From Candidatus Komeilibacteria bacterium CG_4_10_14_0_2_um_filter_37_10 (lineage in GTDB: Bacteria; Patescibacteriota; Patescibacteriia; UBA1558): a stretch of 39,627 nucleotides of DNA. A program made the position numbers and the translations under genes. Under the pieces are notes generated by a model. That model saw only the letters and a list, made by a program, of their open reading frames with translations. It ran no database searches and had not been told where the DNA came from. Location of the stretch: contig PFPO01000085.1 in assembly GCA_002793075.1 (NCBI GenBank), forward strand, positions 1-39,627, read 5' to 3'. Shown one piece after another: positions 1-8,125 of the stretch (positions within the stretch are counted from its first letter, which is position 1; the number at the start of each line of letters is the position of its first letter).

Positions 1-1
1 A

Positions 2-154
2 TCTAATGACGACATTCATAGTTTATTAGCAATACAGTTGCAACAAGAATTAGCTGGGTTGCCCACCACTACCTTGGTGGATATTTTCACAGCAGAGAGG
101 GCAATAAACGTGCGACAGATATTAGCCCGAGAATTGTTAACAAGAATTGAATAA
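2..154 (+). CDS. 3' end of an unidentified gene (partial)
   Basis: An open frame enters from the left edge and ends at TAA 152-154, giving the last 50 residues of a protein. The tail is hydrophilic and helical in character (many Leu, Gln, Glu, Arg) and ends in LARELLTRIE. No motif identifies the family, so no function is proposed. The next gene starts 15 bases later with its own ribosome-binding site and may be co-transcribed. Support is only the uninterrupted frame and the close spacing. A chance open frame of 50 codons is possible but less likely given the sensible amino-acid composition. Confidence 0.5.
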   Translation, partial: SNDDIHSLLAIQLQQELAGLPTTTLVDIFTAERAINVRQILARELLTRIE

Positions 155-169
155 TATTAGGAGTAGTAA

Positions 170-445
170 ATGTATTGTAGTAATTGCGGTGGGTATAGGT
201 ATGATGCTATTGATGGTTGTTCTGATTGTGGTAAAGCTGGCGAGGAAGTAAGGCTTATTATTACTGCCAATTATTCTTTATCAGAATTTAGAAAACAGAA
301 AATAATAATTACGGATCAGGAATTATTTTCCGAGCCAGCAAGCAATCAAGAAGGCCCGTGGCCGTGTCATATCTGTGGTCAAGATCATAACGATCCAACT
401 GATCATCCAGATCCCGATGTTCATATTTGTACCCGGTGTCGTTAA
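170..445 (+). CDS. small double zinc-ribbon protein
   Basis: This 91-residue protein has four CxxC knuckles. One pair is at the N-terminus (Cys3/Cys6 and Cys17/Cys20) and one is near the C-terminus (CHIC and the terminal CTRC), with a His/Asp-rich stretch between the last two knuckles. This pattern fits two zinc ribbons joined by a linker of about 45 residues. The start is supported by TTAGGAG six bases upstream of the ATG. A terminator hairpin follows directly. Its first 20 residues align without gaps to the next gene at 632, which has cysteines at the same positions, so the two are tandem paralogues. The family was not recognised. Nucleic-acid or protein binding is possible, but only metal binding is supported by the sequence. 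Confidence 0.75.
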   Translation: MYCSNCGGYRYDAIDGCSDCGKAGEEVRLIITANYSLSEFRKQKIIITDQELFSEPASNQEGPWPCHICGQDHNDPTDHPDPDVHICTRCR

Positions 446-451
446 AATTTA

Positions 452-484
452 AAAGAGTTGCTTATAATGAGTAGCTCTTTTTTT
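452..484 (+). terminator. Rho-independent terminator after the first zinc-ribbon gene
   Basis: An 11-bp stem (452-462 with 470-480, two G-U pairs) closes a 7-base loop and runs into a T tract of seven (478-484). It lies just after the stop codon at 445. The following stretch to 631 holds a short GTAGTT/AACTAC palindrome near 556-570 and no promoter I can call with confidence. Confidence 0.8.
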
Positions 485-631
485 ATTCTCCTGTGATTAT
501 CAGTTAATCTGGTTATCGGAGTATCAGAAAATTGGGTTTTAGATTATTAAAGTGTAGTTGTTAACTACGCCAACCTTTTTACGTTTTTAAGCAAATATGG
601 TATTTTAGAGAAAACAATTAATGCTAAAAAT

Positions 632-958
632 ATGCTTTGTCCATGTTGTCATGGTTATAAATTTGATGAGAATAGCGGTTGTCCAGATTGCGAGGCCACT
701 CTAAAAAATGGGCAAACTTATCTGGAGTTTTGTGATGAAGTAACAAGACACTATCCTCAGCAGACAGAAAAAAAAGAGCTAGAGTTAAATTTTACCGAAC
801 AACAACCAACGGAAAGAGTTGTCGAGCAGATTATGAGAACGTGCTCTCAATGCGGTAAGGAATTATCCGGTACTGATGGTTTGTTTTTTTGTACTCATTG
901 TCGGGCAGAGAAAGGCCAGGATCCAAACAGTAATTATTATAAGTTAAAGTTAAAATAG
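632..958 (+). CDS. small double zinc-ribbon protein, paralogue of the 170-445 gene
   Basis: This 108-residue protein has N-terminal cysteines at 3, 6, 17 and 20, the same spacing as the upstream paralogue, plus an extra Cys5. A second ribbon near the C-terminus is CSQC followed by CTHC. The linker is longer, acidic and Gln/Glu-rich, and the tail after the last knuckle is Lys-rich. The ribosome-binding site is weak. Its last nine bases overlap the end of mfd on the other strand, so the two genes are convergent with no room for a terminator between them. Function is unknown. The conserved metal knuckles and the shared layout argue for a real gene. Confidence 0.7.
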   Translation: MLCPCCHGYKFDENSGCPDCEATLKNGQTYLEFCDEVTRHYPQQTEKKELELNFTEQQPTERVVEQIMRTCSQCGKELSGTDGLFFCTHCRAEKGQDPNSNYYKLKLK

Positions 959-3900
959 TTTATTCTCCGAAAACAGCTGAATAGTTTTTTTTAAATTGGT
1001 AATCCAGTCGGGCTTTAGTTTAGTTAACTCAACTTTTAATTGATGATTTTTAAATTCCCAGAAGGGTTGGATATTTAATAATTTACTGACCTGAGCATAA
1101 TCAAGCTCGTCTTTAAATTCTAAGATGAGCTTTTGTTTACCAGGAGCATCCTTTTGAACTACTACTGAAAGGATATTGGCTTGTTGAGCTAAAATTTTGA
1201 TAGTTAGTTGATGATGAAGATTGACTACTGGCTCAGGCCAGGGTTTTTTTATTTGGCCAAAAGTTTTTTCTAAAGTTGGTAAATCCGCTGCGCTGGCTAG
1301 GTGTTGGTAGAGTTTTAAACGACTAACTGGATGAGGAATTAAAATTTGTGGTAAACCGATAGTTAGGGGTAAATCTATTTTGCTGTCCAGTAGAGGAGTT
1401 GGTAAAAAACCGTTTTTTATTTCACTAATGGTTTGTTGTAGTAATTCACTGTAAAGAGAAAAACCAATCAAGGAAGCGTGGCCATGCTGGTCTTTGCCTA
1501 AAATATTACCCAGTCCACGCATTTCCATATCTTTCATCGCTATTTGAAAACCGGATCCTAATTCTTCAGCCATTTGTAAAGCTCGCAAGCGTTCACCAGC
1601 CCTTCCTTTTAGTTTTAGCGCGTGATAGAGAAAATAAGCATAGGCATTTCTCTCGGAACGACCGATACGGCCACGAATTTGATAGAGTTGTGCTAAACCA
1701 AAATTTTGTGCCCCATCGACGATCAGGGTATTGGCATTAGCAATGTCTAAACCATTAGCAATTATCGTGGAGCAAATAAGAACTTGAATTTTATTAGCAT
1801 CAAAATTGTGCATGGTGGTGGCCAGCTCTTTAGCAGGTAATCGCCCATGAACCACGCCAAATCGTACATCGGGTAATAATTTTTTTAATTCTTGCTCCTT
1901 GGCTTGAATAGTTTCTACTTTATTATAAAGATAATATACTTGGCCACCACGCTCTATTTCTTGATTAATGGCCTGAGTAATTAGTGTCTGACCGTACGGT
2001 TGAATCATGGTTTTAATAGGTTGTCTGCCGGGTGGTGGTGTGGCAATAATACTAATGTCGCGTAAGCCAGTAAGTCCCATATTTAGTGTGCGAGGTAGGG
2101 GCGTTGCGGACATTGTTAAAATGTGAGCGCTGGTACGGAGTTGTTTCAGTTTCTCCTTGTCTTGTACGCCAAATTGTTGCTCCTCGTCAATAATGATTAA
2201 ACCAATTTTATAATAATGAATATCTTTGGATAACAGACGATGAGTGCCAATAATAATATCTATTTTGCCGGACGCTATATTTTCAATAATTTCTTGTTGT
2301 TGCGAGGTTTCCATAAAGCGTGAGAGTAGCGTAATATGAACGTTGTATTTTTCCAAGCGAGCGACGAAAGTGTCAAAATGCTGCTGTGCTAGAATAGTTG
2401 TCGGGCAAAGTAGTATTACTTGCTTTTTATTGAGCACTGTTCGCCAAGAGGCCCGCAAAGCGATTTCTGTTTTACCAAAACCAACATCACCGCAAATCAA
2501 ACGATCGGCTGGTTTATTTTTTTCTAAATCATGAAGCGTGTCATGGAGGGCTTTTTCTTGATCAGTAGTTATGGAGTAGGGGAAGTCAGCGGCTAATTTT
2601 CTTTCTGCTGCTAAAAAAGGTACCAATGGCCCAGCTTTGATCATCTGACGGCGGGCGTATAGATTTAGTAACTCTTGAGCTAATTTAATAACTTCTTGTT
2701 TTATTTTGCGAATCGTTTGTGGCCAAGTTGAGCTTTGTCCGAGGCGATGCAGTTTTGGTTCAGTCACACCAAGATATTTACTAATTTTGTCGGCCTGATC
2801 AATTGGTAGATACAGTTTATCATTTTCGGCATAAGATAAAATCAAATACTCCCGGCTGATGTTATCAATAGCTTGTTCGGTTAATTCTGTGAGACGTGCC
2901 ACCCCATGATCACGATGAACGACATAGTCACCAATATTGATATCTGGCATAAAGGGTGTTTGTTTGGTTCTGGTTTCGGAAGTTACACCAAAAATATCTT
3001 GCTCAGTAATAAATATCTTTTTTTGTTGGTCATCACAAAAACCAGGAAACGAAAAAACACTAAATGTTAAAATAGCATCAGTCGGTAAGTGGAGTTGATT
3101 TAATAAAGCCTGGAGTTTTTCCTTTTCTTGAACGACAAAATTGATTTGATAACCAAGTTTTTGTTGTTTTAAATAATAATTTTTTAAGTTTGCATAATTT
3201 TTTGTTAAAATTGGCAGATCGGCAATAGTTAATTGGCTGTGCTGCTCGCGCCAAGGAGTTGTGAGAAAGAGTTTAGCTACAGGTAATGTTTGCCAATCAG
3301 GATTTTCTTCCAGATTTTTCTGTTCTAATAACGCACAATGATTTTCATTTAAATAGTTTGTGGCCTTGGCTAAATGGATGGCACTGTAAGTTAGGGGGAG
3401 GATAATCGCCTGGTTAATTTTTTTGTTACTTTGATTATTTTTAACTAAGGTGATATTAATCAGCTTGTCCAGTTCAAATTCCAGACGATAGGCTTGATCA
3501 TTTTGGGGACTGTAGACATCAAGAATTGATCCGCGCGGCGCGAGCAAGCCAGGTTGATCAGCAACGTTGTTAATCTGATAGCCACTATTCACTAATTTTT
3601 TCCGAAGGTCATAGGGATCGCGCCGCGCACCAACCGTTAGTTCAATAATCTGCTGTTGCCAATAATTTTGTTCAATAATTTTTTGTTGCCAATTAGTCAG
3701 AGCACTAATTATGATTAATGACTTGGCTTGGAGTAAATCAAAAAGCAGTGCGGGTGACGGTGGTAGATCTTTAAACCAGGTTTGTAGTTTAGTTTGTTGT
3801 TTATTTTGCGCCAGCCACCAAGTTAAAAGCTCGTGAGCTTTTTTAATTTGAAAGTCATTGTCTACCAAATACCAAAACACCCTTTTTTGGTGGAGGGTGG

Positions 3901-3988
3901 GTATGAGATAAGCGCTACTGAAGACATTGGGTGGCGCTAATATTGTCTGAGCGGCTGTTTTAGCCGGTGAATCAAGCGTTGTTGACAT
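950..3988 (-). CDS. mfd: transcription-repair coupling factor Mfd
   Basis: Mfd is a cytosolic DNA translocase that removes RNA polymerase stalled at lesions and recruits UvrA. The 1012-residue protein shows the family order. An N-terminal UvrB-like region includes a RGSILDVYSP segment. The CarD-like RNA-polymerase-interacting domain begins near residue 351 (GDYVVHRDHGVARL). Walker A GDVGFGKTE lies near residue 499. The DEEQ box (usually DEEH in E. coli) is near 599. The QIRGRIGR arginine-finger motif is near 767, and the TRCF C-terminal domain follows. It is somewhat shorter than the roughly 1150-residue E. coli protein. The gene follows the pth terminator after a structured leader, so it is probably transcribed separately. 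Its end overlaps the convergent zinc-ribbon gene. Confidence 0.97.
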   Translation of the reverse strand: MSTTLDSPAKTAAQTILAPPNVFSSAYLIPTLHQKRVFWYLVDNDFQIKKAHELLTWWLAQNKQQTKLQTWFKDLPPSPALLFDLLQAKSLIIISALTNWQQKIIEQNYWQQQIIELTVGARRDPYDLRKKLVNSGYQINNVADQPGLLAPRGSILDVYSPQNDQAYRLEFELDKLINITLVKNNQSNKKINQAIILPLTYSAIHLAKATNYLNENHCALLEQKNLEENPDWQTLPVAKLFLTTPWREQHSQLTIADLPILTKNYANLKNYYLKQQKLGYQINFVVQEKEKLQALLNQLHLPTDAILTFSVFSFPGFCDDQQKKIFITEQDIFGVTSETRTKQTPFMPDINIGDYVVHRDHGVARLTELTEQAIDNISREYLILSYAENDKLYLPIDQADKISKYLGVTEPKLHRLGQSSTWPQTIRKIKQEVIKLAQELLNLYARRQMIKAGPLVPFLAAERKLAADFPYSITTDQEKALHDTLHDLEKNKPADRLICGDVGFGKTEIALRASWRTVLNKKQVILLCPTTILAQQHFDTFVARLEKYNVHITLLSRFMETSQQQEIIENIASGKIDIIIGTHRLLSKDIHYYKIGLIIIDEEQQFGVQDKEKLKQLRTSAHILTMSATPLPRTLNMGLTGLRDISIIATPPPGRQPIKTMIQPYGQTLITQAINQEIERGGQVYYLYNKVETIQAKEQELKKLLPDVRFGVVHGRLPAKELATTMHNFDANKIQVLICSTIIANGLDIANANTLIVDGAQNFGLAQLYQIRGRIGRSERNAYAYFLYHALKLKGRAGERLRALQMAEELGSGFQIAMKDMEMRGLGNILGKDQHGHASLIGFSLYSELLQQTISEIKNGFLPTPLLDSKIDLPLTIGLPQILIPHPVSRLKLYQHLASAADLPTLEKTFGQIKKPWPEPVVNLHHQLTIKILAQQANILSVVVQKDAPGKQKLILEFKDELDYAQVSKLLNIQPFWEFKNHQLKVELTKLKPDWITNLKKTIQLFSENKLF

Positions 3989-4039
3989 TTATTTTGGACT
4001 GTTCTAATATCTTATATCAACTGCCAAAATAGGGCAAGA

Positions 4040-4081
4040 TTAATGATTGGTGGTTAGCAACCTATAAACCAGTAGTATCAT
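4040..4081 (-). other. possible 13-codon leader ORF upstream of mfd
   Basis: On the minus strand an ATG at 4081 opens a 13-residue frame (MILLVYRLLTTNH) ending at TAA 4042-4040, about 50 bases before the mfd start. An AGGAGGG sequence, a near-perfect Shine-Dalgarno, lies 10 bases upstream of the ATG and could sit in the loop of a small TGACT/AGTCA hairpin. The frame runs across the distal arm of the 15-bp inverted repeat, so its translation would disturb that structure. A frame this short could be chance. The strong ribosome-binding site is the only positive evidence. Confidence 0.22.
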
Positions 4082-4170
4082 AATTTGACTACCCTCCTAA
4101 GTCATAATTAGCGGTATTTTAGCGAAGATCCATGATTCATGTATCAGCAACTAGCACTGGTTTATAGGTT
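4059..4170. repeat. perfect 15-bp inverted repeat with 82-base spacer, mfd leader
   Basis: Arms 4059-4073 (AACCTATAAACCAGT) and 4156-4170 are exact reverse complements. The spacer contains a GATcCATGA/TCATGtATC imperfect palindrome and the AGGAGGG element. In RNA read toward mfd this would form a long hairpin with a multi-branched loop. Nothing coding fills this 293-base gap except the possible leader ORF. Confidence 0.75.
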
Positions 4171-4220
4171 AATAATCATCACGTTGCCAGGTAAAACAAT
4201 TTTACGGTTGTCATTTACTC

Positions 4221-4251
4221 AAAAAACCCAGCGATTATATCACTGGGTTTT
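4221..4251 (-). terminator. Rho-independent terminator after pth
   Basis: AAAACCCAG (4223-4231) pairs with CTGGGTTTT (4243-4251) around an 11-base loop. Read on the minus strand the stem is followed by a run of T. It ends the LCP-der-pth transcript about 30 bases after the pth stop. Confidence 0.85.
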
Positions 4252-4281
4252 GTTATTGATAGTAAATATTATTAGCCAGCT

Positions 4282-4854
4282 CTAGGCTAAGAAATTTTTA
4301 TTGTACTGATTGGTCGCTGATTGTAAGTCGTGTGATAAGTAGTGGGTAATTGATTCCGCTGCTATCTTGATCAGTTGCTCAAGATGTTTTTTTTCTAAAC
4401 TGGAAAATTTATTTAAAACAAACCGGGCAGTATCAGCGCGGTCCGAGTAATCATTACCGATACCTAAGCGACAACGAACAAAATCGGTACTTTTTAGATG
4501 TTGGACAATGGATTTTAAACCGTTATGGCCGGCGGTGGATTTAAAAATACCCAAACGAATGGTGCCAAAAGGTAGCGCCAGATCATCATGAACAATGATA
4601 ATGTCGTGGGGCGGTATTTGATGTTTACTAGCAGCAACGGCTACAGCAATTCCTGATTCATTAATGAAAGTTAGTGGTTTTAGCAGCTCCACCTCCTGGT
4701 CATTAATTAGTAGGCGTAAATATTGAGCTTTGGTAGGTTTGCTCTGTTGCCACTTTTCGGAGCCCGCTAAATAGTTTAAGACTAGCCAGCCAAAGTTATG
4801 TCTGGTAAATTGATAGTTATCTCCGGGATTACCCAAGCCAACAATTAATTTCAT
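4282..4854 (-). CDS. pth: peptidyl-tRNA hydrolase
   Basis: Pth hydrolyses the ester bond of peptidyl-tRNAs dropped from ribosomes. The 190-residue protein begins MKLIVGLGNPG, the family's opening strand. It has the conserved Asn9 and catalytic His19 (TRHNFG), the VHDDL segment with the catalytic-site Asp, and the STAGHNGLKS loop. The frame stays open 30 codons upstream to 4944, but those residues lie inside der and do not resemble the family, so the start is placed at 4854. The gene begins seven bases after der, consistent with one transcript. Length matches the usual 185-195 residues. Confidence 0.97.
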   Translation of the reverse strand: MKLIVGLGNPGDNYQFTRHNFGWLVLNYLAGSEKWQQSKPTKAQYLRLLINDQEVELLKPLTFINESGIAVAVAASKHQIPPHDIIIVHDDLALPFGTIRLGIFKSTAGHNGLKSIVQHLKSTDFVRCRLGIGNDYSDRADTARFVLNKFSSLEKKHLEQLIKIAAESITHYLSHDLQSATNQYNKNFLA

Positions 4855-4861
4855 AGTTGTA

Positions 4862-6229
4862 TTATAAAGCCTTTTTCTTTTTACTGGAATGTTTAGTATC
4901 AATAGCTTCCAGACGAATATTAATTGGTGTGCCCTGAAAGCCAAATTTTTGATGCAATGTTTTGACGAGGAATCGCAGATAAGAGTTGGCCAGGCTGGTC
5001 AAACTATCAATTTTTAGGATAAATGTCGGCGGATTGGTACGGACTTGAGAAAAAGATAGCAATCTTGGCGGTCTTGTTCCCTTGGCTTTGGGTGGTAAGT
5101 TTTTTTTAATCGCCCATTTGAGGAATTTATCCATGGCATTGTCCGTAATTTGCCGAAATCTTTCCTGGTAAACAGTACCGGCTAGATCCAAAATTTTATG
5201 AACTCTTTGTTTTTCCAGAGCGGAAACAAAAATAATGGGAGCGTAGGATAGTAAGGGTAAATTACGATAAACGTAAGTTCGATATTTATTGATAGTTTTG
5301 TCGTCCTTATTGGGAACCAGATCCCATTTATTAGCCACAATGACACAGCTTAATTTATGCTCAGCAATTAAATCAGCAATTTTTTTATCCTGAACAGTTA
5401 GCTCTTTTTTAATATCGATGATGAGAAGTGCTAGATTAATTTCTTTCAAGACACCCTTCAGTTGATCAACACTAAATTTTTCAATCAATTCCTTTTTTTG
5501 ATTGCGTCGGCGCAAGCCAGCCGTATCCAGTAGTAACCAATGAATCTTTTCATAGCTAAAGGGAATAACCTGAACACCACGAGTGGTATGGGGTTCGGGC
5601 GAAACAATAACACGTTGCTCGTTTAGTAAGGAATTGATTAATGACGATTTACCAACATTAGGTTGACCTAAAAAAGCTATTTTTATTTGCTCGTGCGGAC
5701 TAATAACTTTAGTAGTTTTATTTTTTGATTTAAGCTTTTTTAGATTGTTAACTATTTCATCAAGCAGATCACCGACGCCAGATCCATTGGTAGCGGATAC
5801 TGGTATTGGCGTCCCAAATCCCAAACGATAAAACTCTACAATTTGCGCCCGTTGTTCTAAACGATCAGCTTTGTTCATTACCACCATGATCGGTTGACGC
5901 AAAGTACGTAAGTATTTAGCAAATTCAATATCACCAGGTAGTATGCCTGCACGAGCGTCTACCAAAAAAAGTATTAACGACGATTTTTCTAAGGCCATCT
6001 TGGTTTGGAGGAGAATCTGTTGATCAATAAAGTTATTTTTATCAACATCAAACCCGCCGGTATCAACCAGAGAAAAATTGGTGTCCTGCCATTGGCATTG
6101 GACTTCCAGACGATCACGAGTAGTGCCAGGCAAAGAGCTCACTAGGGCCGTTTTGGCGCCAGCAACCTTATTAAAAAGAGTTGATTTACCGACATTTGCT
6201 CGGCCAACCAAAGCAATTTGATATTTCAT
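4862..6229 (-). CDS. der: ribosome-assembly GTPase Der (EngA)
   Basis: Der has two tandem GTPase domains and a KH-like C-terminal domain and acts in 50S subunit maturation. The 455-residue protein has a first G1 motif GRANVGKST near residue 9, then DTGG and NKAD. The second domain has GQPNVGKSS near residue 189, then DTAGL and NKWD. A basic KH-like tail ends in KHSSKKKKAL. The gene starts four bases after the LCP gene stop and is followed by pth seven bases on, so the three genes are almost certainly co-transcribed. Confidence 0.97.
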   Translation of the reverse strand: MKYQIALVGRANVGKSTLFNKVAGAKTALVSSLPGTTRDRLEVQCQWQDTNFSLVDTGGFDVDKNNFIDQQILLQTKMALEKSSLILFLVDARAGILPGDIEFAKYLRTLRQPIMVVMNKADRLEQRAQIVEFYRLGFGTPIPVSATNGSGVGDLLDEIVNNLKKLKSKNKTTKVISPHEQIKIAFLGQPNVGKSSLINSLLNEQRVIVSPEPHTTRGVQVIPFSYEKIHWLLLDTAGLRRRNQKKELIEKFSVDQLKGVLKEINLALLIIDIKKELTVQDKKIADLIAEHKLSCVIVANKWDLVPNKDDKTINKYRTYVYRNLPLLSYAPIIFVSALEKQRVHKILDLAGTVYQERFRQITDNAMDKFLKWAIKKNLPPKAKGTRPPRLLSFSQVRTNPPTFILKIDSLTSLANSYLRFLVKTLHQKFGFQGTPINIRLEAIDTKHSSKKKKAL

Positions 6230-6233
6230 AAAT

Positions 6234-7784
6234 TTAGTTTAACAGTAGATTAGACACGTCCTGTCCTAAGATTACAACAAAGTCTACATTATTAGGTAAT
6301 TGCGAGTTATTATTGATCGGGGCGTTGTTTGTTGTGATAGTGGCCGATGGTAGTATGGTTTGGAGGATCGTTTTGGTCTTTTCTTTTTGTCCCTTACTTA
6401 AATCGTAAATAATCGTTTGTTGATAGTCACGGACAGCAGCATTATGATAGGAAACATTGTTAATACCATGCTCTTTAAATTTTTGGGCTACTGTATAGGC
6501 GAGGCCAGAAACAGTGGTGCCGTTTTGTAAATCAATGATGGCGTTTTCGCTGGTGGCAATATTATCTTGAAAGATCGTTTGGGCAAAAGATTGGAGGTCA
6601 GTATAACTATTTTTTGGTTGCAGGACATAAGCACCTTGCTCGGTAATCACCGGTACTAGAAGACCATCTGGTCCATCATCAATATTTTTTTGAATAATTC
6701 CGGACCAGTCAATATCCCTGGATAATTCATAGAAAGAAAAAGTTGTATCAATATCAATGTTAGTTTTGATATATTGACGCATCATTTGATAGACACGATT
6801 TAATTTATAAGGATTGAGTAATAAGTTAAAATTTAATATTTTGTCCTTAACTGCCATGATTACTTTTTGCTGTCGGCGACTGCGCGCGAAATCCGAACCC
6901 TCGCCATTATTACCGTGACGACTACGAGCATATTCTAGCGCTGTTTGACCATCTATAGTTTGCCGCCCGGCGGTAAAGGAAATAGTTTGATATTTATGAT
7001 TATCGGTGGGGTATTGGTAATCGGTAAAATCATTTTCTACATTGATTTCCACGCCGTCCAAATAATCAATAATATTCTTAAAGCCATTAAAATCAATAAC
7101 CGCATAGTAATCAATCGGTTGATTGAAGGCCTGGCCAATCAATTCAGCGGTATAGTTAGCTGGGTCAATAGCTTGGTTTTTGATCGCCAAAGAATATATT
7201 TCATTGATTCTCGGATAGTAGCCTTCATTATATTTAATCACCAAATCACGGGGGATAGAAATCATCGCCGTTTGGCTAGTTGAAGGTTTGACGCTAGCGA
7301 GAATAATCGTGTCGGTCAGATATGGTCCATCATGACCCTCACCACCAATACCCAAGAGTAAGATATTAACACGATCTCTTTCATTGATGAGTTTATTGGT
7401 ATCTAAGCCGATTAGTTTGTTTAATTGCTGCCAAAGATTTAATTTTTGTAATGCTAAACCAAGTCCACCCGTTGACTTATTGAGACTGAGATAGTTGGAA
7501 AATAAAAAACTACCAAAAAGTGTGATAATTAATAAGAAAATTAAAAAGAACAAGCGCCATTTTTTTTGTTTGTTCTTTGGATAAGAAATAAATTCTGTTG
7601 GATAGTGACGAAGAAAGCTATCGGTCGCTGTGGTTTTTTCTTGTTGCGATTTATCTTTTGGTGTTGGCAAATTTGTTTCTACTGACACTTCATCAACGGT
7701 TGGTTTTTTTGTATATTGATGAACAGAAATCTTCGTCTCCGAATCCTTTTTTTCTTCTTTTAAAATGCCGTCAATATTTTTCAT
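6234..7784 (-). CDS. LytR-CpsA-Psr (LCP) family protein with LytR C-terminal domain
   Basis: LCP proteins transfer undecaprenyl-linked glycopolymers onto peptidoglycan or other acceptors outside the membrane. The 516-residue protein has a charged cytoplasmic N-terminus of about 75 residues and one membrane segment (about 77-97). The LCP domain follows, starting at DRVNILLLGIGGEG and including TDTIILASV, SIPRDL and LEYARSRHG with the Arg-rich SDFARSRRQQ helix. A LytR_C-type domain (about 410-515, ENAIIDLQNGT) is separated by a linker. A 17-bp-spaced promoter lies just upstream. In such a reduced genome it may act on wall or surface polymers. The exact acceptor cannot be told from sequence. Confidence 0.92.
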   Translation of the reverse strand: MKNIDGILKEEKKDSETKISVHQYTKKPTVDEVSVETNLPTPKDKSQQEKTTATDSFLRHYPTEFISYPKNKQKKWRLFFLIFLLIITLFGSFLFSNYLSLNKSTGGLGLALQKLNLWQQLNKLIGLDTNKLINERDRVNILLLGIGGEGHDGPYLTDTIILASVKPSTSQTAMISIPRDLVIKYNEGYYPRINEIYSLAIKNQAIDPANYTAELIGQAFNQPIDYYAVIDFNGFKNIIDYLDGVEINVENDFTDYQYPTDNHKYQTISFTAGRQTIDGQTALEYARSRHGNNGEGSDFARSRRQQKVIMAVKDKILNFNLLLNPYKLNRVYQMMRQYIKTNIDIDTTFSFYELSRDIDWSGIIQKNIDDGPDGLLVPVITEQGAYVLQPKNSYTDLQSFAQTIFQDNIATSENAIIDLQNGTTVSGLAYTVAQKFKEHGINNVSYHNAAVRDYQQTIIYDLSKGQKEKTKTILQTILPSATITTNNAPINNNSQLPNNVDFVVILGQDVSNLLLN

Positions 7785-7816
7785 GCCTGATATTTTAACT
7801 TTAATAATTCGTTCTT

Positions 7817-7845
7817 ATTTTAGAACAAAATTTGATATTGGTCAA
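7817..7845 (-). promoter_or_regulatory. promoter for the LCP-der-pth operon
   Basis: On the minus strand, TTGACC (7845-7840) and TAAAAT (7822-7817) are separated by 17 bases, with the LCP start about 30 bases downstream. A GTTCT/AGAAC palindrome (7811-7826) overlaps the -10 box and could be an operator. Confidence 0.7.
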
Positions 7846-7846
7846 C

Positions 7847-7875
7847 TTGATTTTTAGTAGAATATCTGTTACAAT
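7847..7875 (+). promoter_or_regulatory. divergent promoter toward the tRNA and lepB
   Basis: TTGATT (7847-7852) and TACAAT (7870-7875) are separated by 17 bases. Its -35 box lies one base from the -35 box of the opposing LCP promoter, so polymerases or a regulator at one would affect the other. Transcription would start near 7882 and run through the structured element into tRNA-Val. Confidence 0.65.
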
Positions 7876-7904
7876 CAACATGATTTATTTGAATTATACC
7901 TATT

Positions 7905-8125
7905 ATTGGGTGTTCGTAGCCCAGTTTCAGCCACCCGCTGCGCCAAAGCGCTAGCGCGGCGAGAAGCTGAATGTCCCTGGGACGAGGTTAGAAATATTTA
8001 CTTTAAAAACATGAGCTTCGCTATCAGCGGAGCGAGTGAAGAGGAATTTCGCGACTTGAGTAGTGGAGATCATTGATGAAAAATAATAATTCAGTGAGCG
8101 GAACGGAGCAAGTCGAAAAATGACG
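7905..8125 (+). other. GC-rich structured intergenic element of unknown type
   Basis: This part of the 341-base gap between the LCP gene and the tRNA is richer in G+C than its surroundings and highly foldable. CCCAG 7920-7924 pairs with CTGGG 7977-7981, TTCAGC 7926-7931 with GCTGAA 7966-7971, and CGCTGCGC 7936-7943 with GCGCGGCG 7954-7961. Together they make one long interrupted hairpin. A second 8-bp stem (8015-8022 with 8026-8033) and a long-range CGACTTG/CAAGTCG pair (8052-8058 with 8109-8115) follow. The hallmark sequences of SRP RNA, RNase P RNA and tmRNA were not found. It may be a non-coding RNA, a processed tRNA leader or a REP-like palindromic repeat. Confidence 0.45.

Noticed and set aside
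4855-4944. 30-codon N-terminal extension of pth
   Set aside because: It lies within der, has no family similarity, and the family start MKLIVGLGNPG is at 4854.
8011-8090. Two short coupled frames (21 and 15 codons) in the structured element
   Set aside because: They have no ribosome-binding sites and their sequence is dominated by the palindromic arms, so coding is not supported.
7905-8125. SRP RNA, RNase P RNA, tmRNA or 6S RNA identity for the structured element
   Set aside because: None of the conserved cores (for example the SRP GGAAG tetraloop region or RNase P CR motifs) could be found, and the fold is made of separate hairpins.
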